Below are positions 8,028 through 9,410 of a stretch of DNA of 9,410 nucleotides, piece by piece. This DNA is from Bacilli bacterium (GTDB lineage: Bacteria > Bacillota_I > Bacilli_A > RF39 > UBA660). The notes beneath the pieces were generated by a model. That model made no database searches, had not been told where the DNA came from, and saw only the letters and a list, made by a program, of their open reading frames with translations. Made by a program: the position numbers and the translations under genes. Numbering within the stretch: the stretch's first letter is position 1; every line of letters begins with the position of its first letter. The stretch lies in the NCBI GenBank assembly GCA_028703035.1, contig JAQVNR010000005.1, positions 22,501 through 31,910 on the forward strand, written 5' to 3'.

Positions 8028-9410
8028 ATGGAAAACAATAAAAATAAAAAAAGAATATTTAGATTTTCAGTCTTTTTAGCAATAATAATACCAGTAATAT
8101 TGTCTCTTTCTTATGCTTATTTTCAAGCGGATATAATAGGAACAGATAATGGAGTAACAGGCAAATCTACTAGCACATTTGATATTGATTTAATAACAGA
8201 AAATGATGGCTATATTAATGCATCAGGAGTAAAATTAATATCAGCAGAAAAGATAGCTGAAGAATCTGAAAAAACTAATTTTAAAGTAGTTAGTGGAGAT
8301 AATAAGCATTTCATAAATTACACATTATCAATAACAAATTTAACAATAAGTTCAAACCTTCAAGTATCAGATTTTAAATGGCAATTATTAAAACAAAATC
8401 AAACTGTAACAAGTGGAACATTTAGTGGAATATCTGCTAATAATATGACTTTAGCAACAAACTTAGAAATAGGTGCTAATAGAACAGATAATTATGAATT
8501 AAGATTATGGATTGAAGAAACATCTTCAAATCAGAATAATTTAATTGGAGGATCCTTTGGTGGAAAAATCACTTTAACAGCAGAAATGGTTCAAAATCCT
8601 TATGAGCCCACTTTATATGATAAAATCCTAGCCCAAGGTGAAGGAGTAGCTGCAATAGAAGCCAAAGAAACACCAGACTTTAGCGTGGTCAATGGAACAA
8701 GTGGACTATATGCAACAAAGGATGAATATGGTACATCATATTACTATCGCGGTAAAAAGTCAGAACTAAATAATAATATAATCTGGGGAGGCTTCCAGTG
8801 GAAGATAGTAAGAATAAATGGGGATGGCTCAGTAAGATTAATCTATAATGGAACAGAGGCTCAGTTTAATAGCGCTAATAAGATGAATGATACAGGAGCA
8901 AATACCCAGATAGAAACAGCAGCATGGAATACAAAATATAATGATGCAAAATACGTAGGTTATATGTATGGAGGCCAAAATGGTGCTGCATCAACTGTTA
9001 GACACGGTACAACAAGCGCGGCAGCAACATATAATGAGACAAACTCAAATATAAAAACCGAATTATATAATTGGTATGAATCAAATATAGCGGGAAAATC
9101 TTTTGAGAAAGATGTAGTAGATAATTTATTTTGTAATGATAGACAACTTCAGAGTGAAGTTGGTGGAGATGAAACTGGTTCAGGTTATGGGACTTCAAAA
9201 ACACATTACGCAGCATATTATCGACTTTCTACAAAAAAATCTCCAACTTTAAAATGTGGCTTAAAGAATGATAGATTCACTAAAAATGATACAACAATAG
9301 GTAATGGAGCGTTAACCTATCCGATAGGCTTAATAAGCGCAGATGAAACTTCAATGGCAGGATTAGTATATTCCACAAGTAATAATACAAACTATTTATA
9401 TACAAACCAG
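8028..9410 (+). CDS. Exported protein with SipW/TasA-like N-terminus (3' truncated)
   Basis: An open frame of 461 codons runs off the right edge with no stop. An in-frame TAA at 8022-8024 fixes ATG 8028 as the first possible start. Residues 1-9 are Lys/Asn-rich (MENNKNKKR) and 13-28 are hydrophobic. LSYAYFQA (27-34) then resembles the SipW-dependent signal-peptide family, whose members include TasA and camelysin. A beta-rich, Thr/Asn-rich region (about 36-190) follows, with repeated verb-like ITNLT and LRLWIEE strands. After the linker YEPTLYDKIL (192-201) comes a second domain with GTSYYYRGKKSE, WGGFQWKIVRINGDGSVRLI (from 253), two cysteines at C369 and C410 that could form a disulfide, and YPIGLISADE (431-440). 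I recognise this second domain only as a recurrent extracellular type in uncultured gut Firmicutes, possibly of lectin/FGE-like fold. It is probably secreted or cell-surface; ligand unknown. Confidence 0.8.
   Translation, partial: MENNKNKKRIFRFSVFLAIIIPVILSLSYAYFQADIIGTDNGVTGKSTSTFDIDLITENDGYINASGVKLISAEKIAEESEKTNFKVVSGDNKHFINYTLSITNLTISSNLQVSDFKWQLLKQNQTVTSGTFSGISANNMTLATNLEIGANRTDNYELRLWIEETSSNQNNLIGGSFGGKITLTAEMVQNPYEPTLYDKILAQGEGVAAIEAKETPDFSVVNGTSGLYATKDEYGTSYYYRGKKSELNNNIIWGGFQWKIVRINGDGSVRLIYNGTEAQFNSANKMNDTGANTQIETAAWNTKYNDAKYVGYMYGGQNGAASTVRHGTTSAAATYNETNSNIKTELYNWYESNIAGKSFEKDVVDNLFCNDRQLQSEVGGDETGSGYGTSKTHYAAYYRLSTKKSPTLKCGLKNDRFTKNDTTIGNGALTYPIGLISADETSMAGLVYSTSNNTNYLYTNQ

Noticed and set aside
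8998..9216. Reverse-strand 72-codon frame
   Set aside because: It is antisense to the well-supported exported-protein frame, with no recognisable motif.

Overview
The window looks like chromosomal DNA from a very AT-rich, low-GC Gram-positive bacterium. Three things suggest this: the rRNA signatures, the tsaE / tsaB-rimI-tsaD neighbourhood typical of Firmicutes and Mollicutes relatives, and a surface protein with a SipW-type N-terminus. An uncultured gut lineage near RF39/Erysipelotrichales is my guess from the protein style, not something I could prove. The standard code fits: Trp is TGG and genes end in TAA, TAG or TGA.

Bases 1-3040 are the 3' three quarters of a 23S rRNA gene, cut off on the left by the window edge. 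The gene is split by a 713-nt group I intron (1382-2094) inserted after the base equivalent to E. coli U1951. The splice sites can be set to the base, because P1 (exon TCAGGT with guide GCCTGA) and P10 (guide-adjacent GAACTT with 3' exon AAGTTC) are both perfect six-pair helices. The intron carries a 168-residue single-motif LAGLIDADG homing endonuclease with its own Shine-Dalgarno sequence. A short spacer with a small hairpin leads to a 5S rRNA gene (about 3104-3211), which ends in a ten-T tract.

From 3453 rightward all genes lie on the + strand. First is a DUF1846/UPF0371 protein of unknown function. Then come the genes for the tRNA t6A37 threonylcarbamoyl-transfer machinery: tsaE, and after an interruption the tightly overlapping tsaB-rimI-tsaD operon. 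TsaB, TsaD and TsaE cooperate to transfer the threonylcarbamoyl group to A37 of ANN-decoding tRNAs. RimI is the N-acetyltransferase commonly embedded in the same operon.

The interruption between tsaE and tsaB (about 5410-5990) holds a terminator-like hairpin, an 18-bp inverted repeat, and a decayed ATPase pseudogene. The pseudogene (AAA_14/DUF4143 type) still has a promoter and ribosome binding site, but it has two single-base frameshifts and has lost Walker A and the whole middle. tsaB then has its own extended -10 promoter.

The right end (8028 to the edge) is an open, truncated gene for an exported protein with a SipW/TasA-like N-terminus and a conserved but unnamed extracellular domain.

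The strongest findings are the L1951 group I intron with its endonuclease overlapping the ribozyme core, and the readable fossil ATPase. Nothing here looks like a wholly new multi-gene system.
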